Assembly: GCA_030141605.1 (NCBI GenBank)
Contig: JAQGDQ010001397.1
Span: 1 to 42,711, forward strand
Source of the DNA: Tubiluchus corallicola
Taxonomy: Eukaryota > Priapulida > Priapulimorpha > Priapulimorphida > Tubiluchidae
DNA: 42,711 bases
Reading direction: 5' to 3'
Shown: piece after piece, positions 1 through 10,602 of the stretch
Layout of the letters: the number at the start of each line of letters is the position of its first letter
Numbering within the stretch: the first letter of the stretch is position 1
Program-made: the position numbers and the translations under genes
Notes under the pieces: generated by a model
What the model was told of the DNA's origin: nothing
The model's input: only the letters and a program-made list of their open reading frames with translations
Database searches by the model: none

Positions 1-102
1 CGAACATGTAATGAATTTATGTTGCTGCTATCAAAAACATCATTTGGAAATATACACTACAAAATTATTGATTTTAATTACCCCGGCTTCTGCTTGCATT
101 AC

Positions 103-218
103 AGGAGGGTCAAGACACAACTGTTCACTTGTTTCTTCCACAGGACAATCAATCGGAGTGACCACAGTTGAAGAACCGTACAATATGATAAGATCTCTTC
201 TCCAACTGATTAAATTTC
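103..218 (-). CDS. Pentraxin-type lectin domain, C-terminal exon C (copy 1)
   Basis: On the minus strand an AG acceptor (219-220) opens a frame reading GNLISWRRDLI and then VVTPIDCPVEE. The first part matches the end of the pentraxin fold (family pattern GN-x2-xW-x3 followed by a short strand and TKP). Two cysteines follow in the tail (DCPVEE and QLCLD). A GT (rc at 101-102) after LDPP is the likely donor, but the 3' limit is uncertain. The exon enters in phase 1, matching exon B. Its homologue at 12531 shares GNLISW, VTP and TCPVEG. The intron upstream holds the 35 bp minisatellite. The gene continues off the left edge. Confidence 0.7.
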
Positions 219-394
219 CTTTGTAGCCACTGTGACAAGTATGGGCCAATTCAGCTGAATATAAAATAATAAAAAGTGCACTAAATGCTCTATGAATAAG
301 ATAAGGTAAGAGAGTGTGAAGTGAAATAATGTCATTTGAGATGAGGTGAGGTAATGAGACGTGACAAATTAGCAGGACTGGGTGAAACAGGACA

Positions 395-1428
395 AGGTAA
401 AACATGATAGGACAGTGCAAAACAGGGCAGGACAGAGCATAATAGGACAGGGTAGAACAGGGCAGGACAGAGCATGATAGGACAGGGTAGAACAGGGCAG
501 GACAGAACATGATAAGACTAGGTAGAACAGAGCAGAACTGAGCATGATATGACAAGGTAGAACAGGGCAGGATAGGATATGATACAACAGGGTAGAACAG
601 GGCAGGACAGAGCATGATAGGGCAGGGTAGAACAGGGCTGGACTGAGCATGATAGGACAGGGTAGAACAGGGCAGAACAGAGCATGATAGGGCAGGGTAG
701 AACAGGGCAGGACAGAGCATGATAGGGGAGGGTAGAACAGGGCAGAACAGAGCATGATAGGACAGGGTAGAACAGGGCAGGACAGAGCATGATAGGGCAG
801 GGTAGAACAGGGCAGAACAGAGCATGATAGGACAGGGTAGAACAGGGCAGGACAGAGCATGATAGGGCAGGGTAGAACAGGGCAGGACAGAGCATGATAG
901 GACAGGATAGAACAGGGCAGGACAGAGCATGATAGGACAGGGTAGAACAGGGCAGGACAGAGCATGATAGGGCAGGGTAGAACAGGGCAGGACAGAGCAT
1001 GATAGGACAGGATAGAACAGGGCAGAACAGAGCATGACAGAGACCTGAACAGGACATAATAATACAGGGTAGAATGGGGCAGAACTGAGGATGATAGGTC
1101 AGCTTAAAGCAGGGCAGAACAGAGCATATTAGAACAGGGTAAAACAGGGCAGGACAGAGCATGATAGGGGAGGGTAGAACAGACCTGAACAGGACGTAAT
1201 AATACAGGGTAGAACACTGCAGAACTGAGCATGATAGGACAGGGTAGAACAGGGCTGGACAGAACATGATAGTATGGGGCAGAACAGGGCAGAACAAAGC
1301 ATTGTGGAACAGGACAGAACAGGGTTTGACAGGACATGATAGGACAGGTTAGAACAGGGCAGGACAGGGCATGATAGAACAAGAGAGTAAAGAGTAGAAC
1401 AGGGCAGAGTAAAGTGGGATAGGACAAC
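395..1428 (+). repeat. 35 bp minisatellite, copy 1 (intronic)
   Basis: Roughly 29 tandem units of 35 bp with core GACAGGGTAGAACAGGGCAG plus GACAGAGCATGATAG. The unit itself looks built from GGACA and GAACA pentamers. Thirty-five is not a multiple of three, so all minus frames stay open and give long false ORFs of the type CPALFYPVLSCSVL. It lies in the intron between exons B and C. The sister array at 21629-22372 is about 290 bp shorter. Confidence 0.93.
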
Positions 1429-2794
1429 AACAGTTGAAAAAATAAACAACTTATTAATTTAGAAGGAAAATGCCCTTATTTTACCACAACAGAAGACAAT
1501 ATCACATACCAATAACAAAATACAAGAATTAGAAAAATGTACAATTCCTTTTTGTAAGTCACATTCACATAGCCAAAGGCTCATCCATTTAGTGAAAGAA
1601 ATACTTTTGAACTTTGCGCTACATGTTTTGAACTTACGGTGCTTAACCGAATTTCAAGACTTGAATGCACCTCCACGTGATGTCTCGTTAAGCCAAGATG
1701 TTAACTGATGTTTTGTAAAATAATAAGAAATTGCAATTTCACCAAAGCAGATTAGAAGATTCTTGAACTGTACTTGGTGAATACAATCTAAAACAGCCAA
1801 CTGGGCAGTCAAGAAAACTGCAAAGAAATTTATAATAACAAAGTGGACATGTAGCAAGAAAGCTACGCCTGTAGCCAACTGACGGGGCGTGCAAAGTGGG
1901 ACTATTTAAGCTTTAAAGTCCCACTAAAGTAAAGTAAAGTAAAGTCCCACTAACGTAAAGTACTGACGACCACTTTAGCATTTCGGAAAAGGCAATATTT
2001 CGGTTTTAGGACATCGCTACTGGATAACAAACACAAATCCAGTCACCATAGCACTACTAAAATACATTTTAACGGTAATTAATTAAATATATTAAATTAG
2101 CAAAAAATAAGTTATTGAAATAAGTTATCAACTGCTTGTTTGTCTTAATGCAACTCATCAAAAAAGTTAAGGGATTTTCACACAAAATTCTTTCAAAAAG
2201 TTTAGCTGTTAAACAATGCCTATTAATAAGGATAAAATTAAATCAGCTTAACTATTCCTTCATTTTCATTCGTTCATTGATTCCACAACAACCGTTACAG
2301 CATAGAACATCAAAAAACTTTAATGATTTGGTAATACTATCTACCCAAAGTGTTAAGCTGGCCTACAGGATGCTCAAAAAGTAATTACTTGTTGCGGGCA
2401 CCCGAAATGAAAGCGGATTGCGAAAAAGAAGAAAGAGCAAAGAAGCAGAAAAGAATTGTTGAAGGAGAATACAGAGATGCGATGGTAACAGCATGAAGTG
2501 ATGCGCAGTATAGAAATTAACATAGCCAGCCACAATAATCTCGGCAGGGGCAGCCAAATTAGTCAAATTGATTAAGAGATGATTTCATTTTTCAAATTTC
2601 TTTTGAGGTTATTTATAGATATCAAGTTTTTATGCATTCATTGATCTATTCATCTATCCAACTATTCATTTTAGAATGCACTTAGAAAATCTTTCTCAAT
2701 AATAGGCCTGCTTGCATCAAAATTCGAAACGCATGTACAACTTTTTATACCACAAACTCGTTTTTTTGTTTTTTAAGTAACTTATCAATCTTAC
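1429..2794 (-). other. Intron between exons B and C, no gene seen
   Basis: AT-rich sequence with no domain I recognise. The short frame at 1654-1878 (minus) differs in its first residues between the two X copies and looks like noise. A perfect 9 bp hairpin, AGTGGGACT (1895-1903) against AGTCCCACT (1917-1925), is followed by AAGTAAAGTAAAGT repeats and a second AGTCCCACT; it may be a small MITE remnant. Confidence 0.6.
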
Positions 2795-2941
2795 CAACGT
2801 CAGTTGCAGTTAAAACATGCATGGTCATTATAACGTCAGTGATTTCCCCCATAAAACTTTGAGCTGAGTCAAAGTTACCACGCACACTGTCCTGCTCTTG
2901 TCCAATCATCAAATCACCTCCTTTAGATACAGTGTCTGTTT
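2795..2941 (-). CDS. Pentraxin-type lectin domain, exon B with Ca-binding loop (copy 1)
   Basis: The exon is 147 nt between CTAG| and |GTAAGAT, phase 1 at both ends. It encodes TVSKGGDLMIGQEQDS, then FDSAQSFMGEITDVIM and VLTATDVG. This matches the pentraxin core (GQEQDS-x-GG-x-F-x3-QS-x-GE-I-x-DV-x-MW). The calcium-binding residues known in C-reactive protein are present here as E-Q-D, then D (in place of E) and Q. The tryptophan after VIM is T. It is 174 nt downstream of exon A on the minus strand. Confidence 0.85.
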
Positions 2942-3115
2942 CTAGAGCTGGAAAAATACAGCAAGCCGCATTATTATACATTTTCTTCATGAGACTTCAT
3001 TTACCTGCTATTGGCCATTTTTATAACTTCAGCGACATATTTATAATACCCATTAATGTACAACTATCAAATTTCTTGACAAAAAAGGTTATAACAGGGA
3101 TAATATCATACTTAC

Positions 3116-3237
3116 CATCGAAATTACCATTACCATGTAACACTCCATCAAGATACACTACGTATTCACCATGGCTGTATGTTACACACAGATGGTGGAA
3201 CGTTCCATCCATTAGAGGTGTTGCCAAAAAAATAGAT
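3116..3237 (-). CDS. Pentraxin-type lectin domain, exon A with signature (copy 1)
   Basis: The exon is 122 nt from TTTCAG| to |GTAAGTATG, entering in phase 2 and leaving in phase 1. It encodes SIFLATPLMDGTFHHLCVTY, then SHGEYVVYLDGVLHGNGNFD. HHLCVTYS is the pentraxin signature (HxCx[ST]Wx[ST]) with Y in place of W; YLDGVL is the next conserved strand. In copy 1 no exon D lies upstream: the palindrome begins 78 bp away, so this is a 5'-truncated fragment unless spliced to something within P. Confidence 0.85.
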
Positions 3238-3393
3238 CTGAAATTTGAGGTGTGCAAACAGCAACAAAATAGTTTTAATCATAAGTAATTCTTATGAGAA
3301 ACAAAAGTGATGGAGTAACAATGGTAGTGTTTCTGGTTTTCAGGGCTTACATTTCTTAAAGTTGAAAAATATAAATAAATAAATAAACACATA

Positions 3394-3679
3394 CAGTAAG
3401 TCCTCGCTTAACGATGCTAATACGTTTCAGCAAAACACGACGTTAAGCGAAATGTCGTTAAGTGAAACCAAAACTTCATAGAAAAAAACGCAAAAAAATT
3501 CAGATACGTTTCTGAGGCAAAAATCAATGCTGTTTAAATCATATAAATTAAACATTTTATGAGTTTCGTTATGGGTTCTGCTAATTAATTTCTTTCTGCT
3601 TTCTTAAAAGGTGTCAAATGTTCAGCATCATTAAAACGAAAATTTGCTAAACGGGAAGTCGTTAAGCAGGGACTTACTA
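3394..3679 (+). mobile_element. pogo/Tigger-like MITE, left arm
   Basis: The left end is CAGTAAGTCCTCGCTTAACG; the right end, reverse complemented, is TAGTAAGTCCCTGCTTAACG. TA dinucleotides flank both ends (3392-3393 and 3680-3681), as expected for a TA target duplication. Its 286 bp are too short to code for a transposase. The TIR start CAGT and TA target fit the pogo/Tigger branch of Tc1/mariner elements; that family assignment is from memory of the end motifs. Confidence 0.8.
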
Positions 3680-5333
3680 TATTTTACAGAAATTCACAAG
3701 ATCACTTGTCATTACATTCATCCCGTGGGCACCAGTTCAAATCGAGGCCCAGCATTGACTTTCTTGCAATTTGTAATTATTATTAAGCTGAGCCAAAACT
3801 CTGTGAAGACAGGCGCCAGCTCTTAAAAAGTCTAGGAGTAAAATTAACATAACTCCTAATGAAAATCAAAAAATTTCTCAAACCATTTCGCAAAATCGTG
3901 GATCTAACTGGCCATTTTTATTGGACAAAAATTTGTTTTTTGTGAGTAAGCAGCGGGGATTGCTATACAATGCTCTAAACACTTCACAGAACATTTCAGA
4001 AGTTGTTGCTCTGATTCTTGGCCAATAGCTGTAAGTATGGTAAATCATGGCATGTAACCAACCTTTTTTGTCTCAGCTTTATTAGAAAAGCTAGTAGTGA
4101 GGCAGCACTCAGTTTTTAGCAATAATATTGTCAGAAAGGTTTCACGTTATCAGAAAATAGTAAAATACCGAGATGGAAACATTGTGTCACAAACTTCCAG
4201 CAATATTTGTTAAGCAATTAATAGTTCAGTAGAAGCTACAAAATTAAAATGACTGTATCGTAACCTCTTGTAGTTTTGTGAGATGTTACACAAACTAGAA
4301 ACAGAAATTGATGTTGGTTTACTTTCACGTCATTCTTAAAATCATAATCACAGCATTTTGCTATGTGCATAGATGTGCTAAGAATGCATTATGCATTGAA
4401 TTTGAATGTGCATGAGTACTGTAATAAGCCTTTTCACTGATGTGCACGCACAGTTGCTGTACGTCAAGGTAAGGTGTACCGCAGCAATGCATCTTTACTA
4501 CAAATGTCACGTGACGTGTGGGTAAAGCAATGCCGTCTGCTGCATCAATTCAGTAACTTCAGTTGTTTTACGTGGACTTTACTTAACTATGCATTAGTCT
4601 GTGCGAAGAGTGATTACTAGCAGTATCTTGCTTGGGAACAAGAAAAAATGAACTAGGCAATTTTCTAGCTAGCTGTTAAAACTGTTACTATTACAACACC
4701 ATAGGCTGCGAGGCGTTGTCAAGTGTACACAAATGCGTTGTCTAGTACACTTAGCCTCTGAACTCTTCACGATCATTATCATTCACTGGAACTGTGAAAA
4801 GGCTTAATAGTGCTACATAAAATGCTAGCACGCTCTACTTTATCCAGCTAATGATAACATTAAGACTTTTTCTCTATTTTTACTCTAGTCTTCTCTGGTC
4901 TTTTTTACTTTAAAGAACCATCCCTTTAAGAAAGCTGTTGTCACAATGACAAGTGCATAATCTAGTAGAGGAGCAATCCTAATGTTCCCTGACACTCACT
5001 ATTGTTCGTTAATGGGAGCCAAATTTCAAAAATACTCAAATCCTAGTAAAATGGATATGAAATTACTTGAATTGTTACACTAAAAATATATCCATAGTTT
5101 ATCTTATCTGTGAGCTGTTGTTAAGTCACTGTGACTTATGAATTTGATAAAAATTAACACACTTTAGGTCAAAGGTCAAATTGAATGAATTTTGCGTCTA
5201 ATCATAATTTTTCGACTTGAACAAAGCATTCAATTGAACAATTTTTGAAAACCAATTAAGCCTAAAACTTCACACTTTTATAAAAATTAAGGATTCGATC
5301 TACAAACTTTACCATCTACAAAAATTGTTGACA
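3680..5333 (+). other. Non-coding stretch of left arm
   Basis: No credible exon on either strand. It holds the 380 bp element at 4426-4805, and around 3722-3755 a GTTCAAAT B-box-like motif without a foldable tRNA. The mirrored copy is 19217-20870. Confidence 0.6.
4426..4805 (+). mobile_element. 380 bp TIR element (MITE), left arm
   Basis: The ends are AAGCCTTTTCACTG and, inverted, CTGTGAAAAGGCTT, flanked on both sides by AAT (4423-4425 and 4806-4808). The element has no coding capacity. A 3 bp flank would fit a PIF/Harbinger-type insertion, but the TIR is short, so the superfamily is left open. Confidence 0.55.
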
Positions 5334-6330
5334 TTTTGCAGGGGATCACCCAAGCTAGCTTTGTTCAGTATACCTCAGACAATTCAAAACAGCTTTGCAG
5401 AGGATTACCCAAGCTAGGTTTATTCTGTATACCTAGGACAATTCAAATCAGCATTGCAGAGGGTTACCCAAGCTAGCTTTGTTCAGCATACCTCAAACAA
5501 TTCAAAACAGCTTTGCAGAGGGTTACCCAAGCTAGGTTTATTCTGTATACCTAGGACAATTCATAACAGCTTTGCAGAGGGTTACCCAAGCTAGCTTTTG
5601 TTCAGCATACCTCAAACAATTCAAATCAGTTTTGCAGAGGGTTACCCAAGCTAGCTTTTGTTCAGCATACCTCAAACAATTCAAATCAGTTTTGCAGAGG
5701 GTTACCCAAGCTAGCTTTTGTTCAGTATACCTCAGACAATTCAAATCAGCATTGCAGAGGGTTACCCAAGCTAGCTTTGTTCAGCATACCTCAGACAATT
5801 CAAATCAGTTTTGCAGAGGGTTACCCAAGCTAGCTTTGTTCAGCATACCTCAGACAATTCAAATCAGTTTTGCAGAGGGTTACCCAAGCTAGCTTTTGTT
5901 CAGCTTACCTCAAACAATTCAAATCAGTTTTGCAGAGGGTTACCCAAGCTAGATTTTGTTCAGCATACCTCAAACAATTCAAATCAGTTTTGCGGAGGGT
6001 TACCCAAGCCAGCTTTGTTCAGCATACCTCAGACAATTCAAATCAGTTTTGCAGAGGGTTACCCAAGCTAGATTAGTTCAATATACCTCGAACAATTCAA
6101 AACAGCTTTGCAGAGGGTTACCCAAGCTAGATTTGTTCGGCATACCTCAAACAATTCAAATCAGTTTTGCAGAGGGTTACCCAAGCTAGCTTTGTTCAGT
6201 ACACCCAAGACAATTCAAAACAGCTTTGCAGAGGGTTACCGAAGCTAGATTTGTTCAGCATACCTCAAACAATTCAAATCAGTTTTGCAGAGGGTTACCC
6301 AAGCTAGCTTTGTTCAGCATACACATGACA
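5334..6330 (+). repeat. 59 bp minisatellite, left arm
   Basis: About 17 tandem units of 59-60 bp. Each contains GCAGAGGGTTACCCAAGCTA, a TTTGTTCAGCATACCTCA segment and ACAATTCAAATCAG. GCTAGC and GGGTTACCC are short palindromes inside the unit. The many short frames here, such as FAEGYPSQL, are read-through of the repeat. The array lies just upstream of the C-type-lectin exon, and its last unit and a half belong to the local palindrome. Confidence 0.95.
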
Positions 6331-6409
6331 TTTCAAAACTTTTTAGTCATGAAACGCTAAGACTATTCTTTTACCAATCGTAACATTAACATTTTCTGGC
6401 ATTGTGCAG

Positions 6410-6591
6410 TTTTGCCCTATTGGATACGAAGCGCATCTGGGATTCTGCTACAAATTTCACGGGTCACCTGAGAGCCATTTAGCTGCTCATGGTATCTGCG
6501 CCTCCGAAGGTGGAACACTGGCTAAGATTGACACTGATTGCAAGAGGGACTCTCTGTCAAAATTGATTCGTCCGGAGCCTGAATCAGAAAG
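6410..6591 (+). CDS. C-type lectin-like domain, first half-exon (copy 1 of 4)
   Basis: The exon is 182 nt between GTGCAG| and |GTAAATT, phase 0 to phase 2. It encodes FCPIGYEAHLGFCYKFHGSP, then CASEGGTLAKIDTDCKRDSL. This is the start of a long-form CTLD: two early cysteines (CPxGY and FCY), then C-x3-GG-x-LA-x-I. The usual W before the third cysteine is replaced (SHLAAHGIC), and an extra Cys follows in TDCKR. The second half of the fold, with the Ca/sugar-binding EPN/WND region, is not convincingly visible nearby. Confidence 0.8.
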
Positions 6592-6655
6592 GTAAATTAA
6601 TGTCTGTCCTGTGTTATCTTTCTTACAAGTGGCTGAGGATGTATAACACATCCCT

Positions 6656-6656
<1 letters not shown>

Positions 6657-6744
<88 letters not shown>
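6657..6744 (+). repeat. (CT)n(CTAT)n microsatellite at local palindrome centre
   Basis: About 27 CT units followed by about eight CTAT units. The mirror position in the right arm (17708-17892) has much longer (GA)n runs with GCGAG and GGGG interruptions. This explains the 99 bp step in pairing. Confidence 0.95.
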
Positions 6745-6745
<1 letters not shown>

Positions 6746-6907
6746 CTCTGTCACACTTGCACTTTTTTCCCCTTCCCCTTGCATTTACACCCTCCTTTCT
6801 GTGTCTCTTTCCATTCCTTCTTCGTTTTTCTCCCTTGCTTTCAGCAAAAGATAAACACATCCTCAGCCACTTGTAAGAAAGATAACACAGGACAGACATT
6901 AATTTAC

Positions 6908-7089
6908 CTTTCTGATTCAGGCTCCGGACGAATCAATTTTGACAGAGAGTCCCTCTTGCAATCAGTGTCAATCTTAGCCAGTGTTCCACCTTCGGAGGCG
7001 CAGATACCATGAGCAGCTAAATGGCTCTCAGGTGACCCGTGAAATTTGTAGCAGAATCCCAGATGCGCTTCGTATCCAATAGGGCAAAA
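6908..7089 (-). CDS. C-type lectin-like half-exon (copy 2 of 4)
   Basis: The reverse-complement partner of the exon at 6410-6591 within the local palindrome, with the same splice borders and the same translation. On the minus strand it would read leftwards toward pentraxin exons A, B and C of X copy 1. Confidence 0.78.
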
Positions 7090-7257
7090 CTGCACAATGC
7101 CAGAAAATGTTAATGTTACGATTGGTAAAAGAATAGTCTTAGCGTTTCATGACTAAAAAGTTTTGAAATGTCATGTGTATGCTGAACAAAGCTAGCTTGG
7201 GTAACCCTCTGCAAAACTGATTTGAATTGTTTGAGGTATGCTGAACAAATCTAGCTT

Positions 7258-8298
7258 TATTTGTATTATAAATAAATAAATAAATAAATAAAAATAAAAT
7301 AAAATAGATGTCTTTATGCTTCTTTTTCAAATATTCGTAACTACATTTTGTAAAATGTGTAGTTGTACTTATAATATCATAATCATATCATATTAATTTT
7401 GGCCTCTTGCTAAATCATTAATATTTTCAGGTTCTGACGCTTCTGCTGATATTAAGTACTGGAACTGATGGTCAATACTCTGACAATTTTGCGCTTCTTA
7501 ACCTTCTAAGGTCAGGGAAGCTCATGAGACATTAGAAAACGGTAAGAAAAATATGTCTTAATGAGACAGGCCCTAATTGATTACAAGTAACACCTTCTTT
7601 TTTGCAGACAACGAGAGAGGGGGAGAAACCTACTTCCCCCACGAAGCATTTTTTGTCCAATATTAGAAAAAAATTGCATTCTAACTGACTAAAATAGAAG
7701 ATATGATTTCGCAGTATAATAGTAGTGAACGACTTGTATTGCACGCTTCTGCTGATTCTAATGATTCTAATGCTACTGTGCCATTGGTCAAAAGGGTCGT
7801 CTGCTTAACTAAAGCACCCTAAAACCTGCGGGGAGACAGTCGGGTGAATAGTAAGTCCAAGGAGATTTTCCTAAATTATCAGGGATGAATTACATCTTAC
7901 GATGCTTCATAAGTGTCATAATTAGAGCCTTCAAGCCAGCCATAATAAGATGAGTTCCAGTGCCAAGACATTTTACTGCTGAATTAATGGAGGGCCGGGT
8001 ATGTATTGGGTTCCCTGAAGAATCTAAATCTCTGCATCAAAACTGCTGCCTGGAATAAGATCTTCTGGATATTAAAGGAAGACAGGATAATTTTTCATAT
8101 ACTAGCCCATTTCCAAATCCAATAAAAAGTATGCATTTTAACACAATTAATATTGCAAAAGCATTTCTGATAATTTAAATAATTCATTAAGATCTTAATT
8201 AATGACATGCCAGCCCAACTATTGATGACGTCACAAACTAACATCATTTTCAACAACAAAAAATTTCCATGAGCTTGTTGCACATGTTTGTAAAAGCA
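7258..8298 (+). other. Left-arm intronic stretch
   Basis: Starts with an AAATA/AAAT microsatellite (7258-7308), then AT-rich unique DNA. The open frames at 7532-7744 and 8095-8370 (minus) have no recognisable domain. A possible short exon is listed at 7901-7975. Confidence 0.5.
7901..7975 (-). CDS. Candidate short W/Y-rich exon (left arm)
   Basis: On the minus strand AATTCAGCAG| precedes, and |GTAAGATG follows, a 75 nt open frame reading KMSWHWNSSYYGWLEGSNYD then TYEAS. The W-x-W and GWLEGSN pattern resembles the W-rich middle of a CTLD, but neither EPN nor WND is in frame. It is mirrored at 16476-16550. This is a weak call from splice-like borders and composition only. Confidence 0.25.
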
Positions 8299-8669
8299 AA
8301 AGTACAGTGCTACTGTAAGATGTTCAGTTTGTGATACTAAAACTAGGCAAGTTTTAAGATAAAAAATCATTTTCCAAATTTACCTCTGTGCTCATGCATG
8401 AGCTGTCAAATGTGTGTAGTCTTTCACAAACTAACACATCTTAACAGGGAAGCACAGCATCCATTTTTTGTTTAATGCATTTCCAAGAGGCAGGCGCAAA
8501 AAATCGTCTAATTAGCGAGGGGTGAAATGCGCGCAAGTTGGTGCGAAATTTGTTTATGTGGTAATAATTCTTTCACTTTAGTCATTCTTGAAAAAATAGT
8601 GTTTCCTTTCTATATTTTAAAGACTTTGTTTTGTTTTGGCCTACAGTTTCAGACTGGGTCCGGTTTTGC
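8299..8669 (-). repeat. 360 bp dispersed repeat, left-arm copy
   Basis: Shares its length with 15788-16150 (palindrome partner) and, more distantly, with 32737-33096 outside the palindrome. Fixed points are GCAAAACCG at one end, CATGCATGAGC-like words in the middle and TTACAGTAGCACT at the other end. No coding frame is conserved between copies. Confidence 0.75.
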
Positions 8670-8941
8670 TGTAATCAAGCTTTTGCAAAAGATGTTCTAT
8701 TAAAATTTTTACATATTGGTCCAATATATACGAAAAATAATCTACCTTACACAGAAGGTGTAAACGTTATATAGATATGTCAAAATATGTCTTAATAAGC
8801 ACAATGTGATTAAATAATACTGTAAAATATGAACTGCGATTATTACTAACACCATCAAGATGATTATTTTATTAATTAATAAATTAAAATTTCATCACAG
8901 CAGATTCTCCTATATTTATTCATTGATATCTTTTTTTACAG

Positions 8942-9072
8942 AGCTCGTGCCTTGTGAGAGTTTGGAAGATTTTGACCTCAGATGGTCAGGGCTCCCCGAT
9001 GATACGTTTTCCACCAATGCGTATTTTCTTTCAAAGTTGAAAGATCCTGTTAGTGAATTTACTTGGTGTATG
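8942..9072 (+). CDS. Pentraxin-type lectin domain, N-terminal exon N' (left arm)
   Basis: The exon is 131 nt between TTTTACAG| and |GTGAGTAT. It encodes LVPCESLEDFDLRWSGLPDD, then YFLSKLKDPVSEFTWCM. The end matches the pentraxin pattern in which a small strand ends in FTxC(F)W; the W would come from the next exon, which begins TGG in phase 0. The diverged right-arm partner (15381-15517) keeps the frame and splice sites. Confidence 0.72.
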
Positions 9073-10241
9073 GTGAGTATAAACAGCCAACGATGTTTTA
9101 ATTCTTCGTGCATCTCATTTCTCGGGTTAAAAATGTGTGAGACGTTTTTTTAATTAACAAATACAGACATACAAATAACTGAATCTTATTAATAAAAGAA
9201 AGTTTATCTATGTATCCTAATAAGCCTTCTGCTGATGTACAAAGTAGTTCAATTTCTATAAGTTCATTTTCAAACACTTGGTTATTTGGTACTGTATCAA
9301 TTTCTTTTCTTCAGCCCTGCTTATTCATTACCTATTTGGCTTCTGTTAACTACTTAATTAGCACATAACAGACTCTGCCTATATAAACTGGTTGTATGTT
9401 TGTAAATTTATCACAGCATTAGCATGTCAAAGCGTTATGCATGATTTTAACTTTATAATGTAAAAGTTTTAATAAAGTTGTGTAATTTTTAACTATAAAA
9501 GTATTTAAATGCCTACAATAAAAAATACAGAGTCATTTTAATCGAGCATAAGATTTGAAATCAGAGAAAACAGTCGATCAGCGATCCATATATCGATCAA
9601 GAACTCTCAAAAGTGAGACTGCGTCTGGCAACAGTGTATTATTTCAGTTTTTCAAGAGAAGAAGAAGAAGTATTTCTGTGTTTAAAAATGTCTTTATTTC
9701 GAACAAAAGACGTCAGCCGTGAAAGTGTCTATCACAAATTATCATCAACTGCTGTTAGCATTCTCACAAGAGCGCTATACTCCTCAGAACAGGAAAAATA
9801 ACCATTGCAATAAAATCTCTGTTTATTTTACTAAAATATTAACCATAAGCTTTAAACATTTACAAAATTTTAGTCATAAACTGTCATAATTGTCTTATTA
9901 AATGTCTTATTGAGAGTGGAGCTGACCTCGATAACCTAAAGTTCTTTCCCCACCCTTTCACCGCTAATCAATAATCACTTTTGCACTTTGTAATATTACT
10001 GTATGTTGTACAGAGATTTATAAATCACTTTGTTGTGTATTTTGCTATTTCATATTTTTTGATAAACTGATAAACTTAATTACTTACTTACTTAAACATC
10101 ATCAACTGCCCACTAGGTGACCCCTATAAGCTGCAGCTTCCCTGGTCTCCCTAAAACATACATAATTTAATGTTGTTGTTTATGTTAATAAGTTGACAAA
10201 CGGACACATTATTGCTTATATTTATTTTTATTTTATCGTAG
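9073..10241 (+). other. Left-arm intron with repeat debris
   Basis: Contains a single copy of the 80 bp family plus tail (9290-9480), then a segment (about 9540-10080) ending in (TTAC)n. The latter is mirrored and diverged at about 14340-14920. An open frame at 9613-9801 recurs on the minus strand at 14554-14853 (shared starts MRLRLAT and EEEEVF), but with frame breaks, so it is probably repeat-borne. Confidence 0.5.
9290..9480 (+). repeat. 80 bp-family unit with degenerate 3' tail
   Basis: Holds ACTGTATCAATTTCTTTTCT, a CTGCTTATTCATTACCTATT segment, then CTATATAAACTGGTTGTATG, and ends near AATAAAGTTGTG. This is the same order as 28740-29380, but here the hammerhead-like core is degraded (CACAGCATTAGCATGTCAAA). 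Confidence 0.7.
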
Positions 10242-10367
10242 TGGTTAAAGCCTCATCCTGCTATGATATTTGGACCATCTGGCACGTTCATCTTTGCTCA
10301 AACAATTTCCGGTGATGCTGAAATTGAACGACGGTGATTTAACCTTTATTGTAGACGGAACTAGCAT
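10242..10367 (+). pseudogene. Pentraxin second exon D', frameshifted (left arm)
   Basis: Between ATCGTAG| and |GTAAGTAA. It starts TGG (phase 0, as exon D), reads WLKPHPAMIFGPSGTFIFAQ then TISGDAEI, and must then shift frame to give KLNDGDLTFIVDGTS, which matches the end of exon D. Its length of 126 nt is one more than intact exon D. In the first frame a TGA follows ERR. The right-arm copy has the same break, so it predates the inverted duplication. Confidence 0.6.
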
Positions 10368-10394
10368 GTAAGTAAATTTAAATTGTAGCTGAGT

Positions 10395-10597
10395 AAATGC
10401 GTAGATCCCACTGGTGTTTGAGACTCTCGTTGGGCGATTTCATATGTAGCTCTGTTACTGCACAACTGATCATGCGCATATCTACAAAAGCAGTTTTCCA
10501 GGGGTGTGATTGATCGACTGACTGACTGACTGACTGCTTCAATATATGACTTAATGACTAGCTTATTGACTTACACATTTACACTTTTTGTCAATTT
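10395..10597 (+). repeat. 210 bp dispersed repeat, copy 1
   Basis: Contains ATGCGTAGATCC, CGTTGGGC, GATCATGCGCATATCTACAA and a (GACT)n run. Copies are at 12687-12898 (direct, inside the spacer) and 13835-14040 (inverted). It forms the inner end of both palindrome arms. Confidence 0.85.
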
Positions 10598-10602
10598 GGT
10601 AG

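Larger units (their letters stand above)
1..3321 (+). repeat. Block X, copy 1 (3.3 kb direct duplicate)
   Basis: Bases 1-3321 recur in the same orientation at 21235-24266. Outside the minisatellite the two copies differ by scattered single-base changes only. Offsets are 21234 before the minisatellite and about 20945 after it, so copy 1 is about 290 bp longer, all of it in that array. X carries pentraxin exons A, B and C on the minus strand. Copy 1 ends in GTAACAA at 3315-3321, where the big palindrome starts, so its gene fragment lacks exon D. The window's first base is also the first base of X. Confidence 0.93.
6242..7257 (+). repeat. Local palindrome nested in left arm
   Basis: Arms 6242-6642 and 6857-7257 (401 bp, coordinates summing to 13499) are exact reverse complements as far as read. 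They surround a 214 bp spacer made of (CT)n, (CTAT)n and a unique pyrimidine-rich piece. Each arm contains one and a half units of the 59 bp repeat and a whole lectin exon. The fold-back ends mid-unit in the satellite and is followed directly by an AAATA microsatellite. Confidence 0.93.
3315..10597 (+). repeat. Giant palindrome P, left arm
   Basis: The reverse complement recurs at 13835-21235. Paired coordinates sum to 24550 from 3315 to about 6640, then 24451 up to about 8700 (the step of 99 is the length difference of one microsatellite), then drift. Outside the arrays, 3315-8300 is nearly identical to its partner. From about 8400 small indels appear, and from 8750 inwards divergence is obvious. 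Outer ends are GTAAC (3315-3319) and GTTAC (21231-21235). Confidence 0.93.

Noticed and set aside
11-226. Plus-strand reading of the exon C region (STGQSIGVTTVEEP), also similar to a minus frame at 12454-12675
   Set aside because: The opposite strand matches the pentraxin C-terminus (GNLISW...TP...C) and has the acceptor in the right phase; similarity of the shadow frames follows from the homology.
40-1449. Long minus-strand ORFs of up to 331 residues rich in Cys, Leu, Pro and Tyr
   Set aside because: They are the 35 bp minisatellite read in frames kept open by its period; the pattern repeats in all three frames and in copy 2 (21274-22374).
5538-6189. Repeat-peptide ORFs (FAEGYPS / YAEQKLAWVTL) in the 59 bp array
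   Set aside because: Open on both strands because the unit lacks stops; frame changes whenever the unit is 59 instead of 60 bp. No start, signal or conserved border.
7428-7535. Open frame GTDGQYSDNFALLNLLRSG after a TTTTCAG, considered as CTLD second half
   Set aside because: No cysteines, no Ca-site motif, no donor; similarity too vague.
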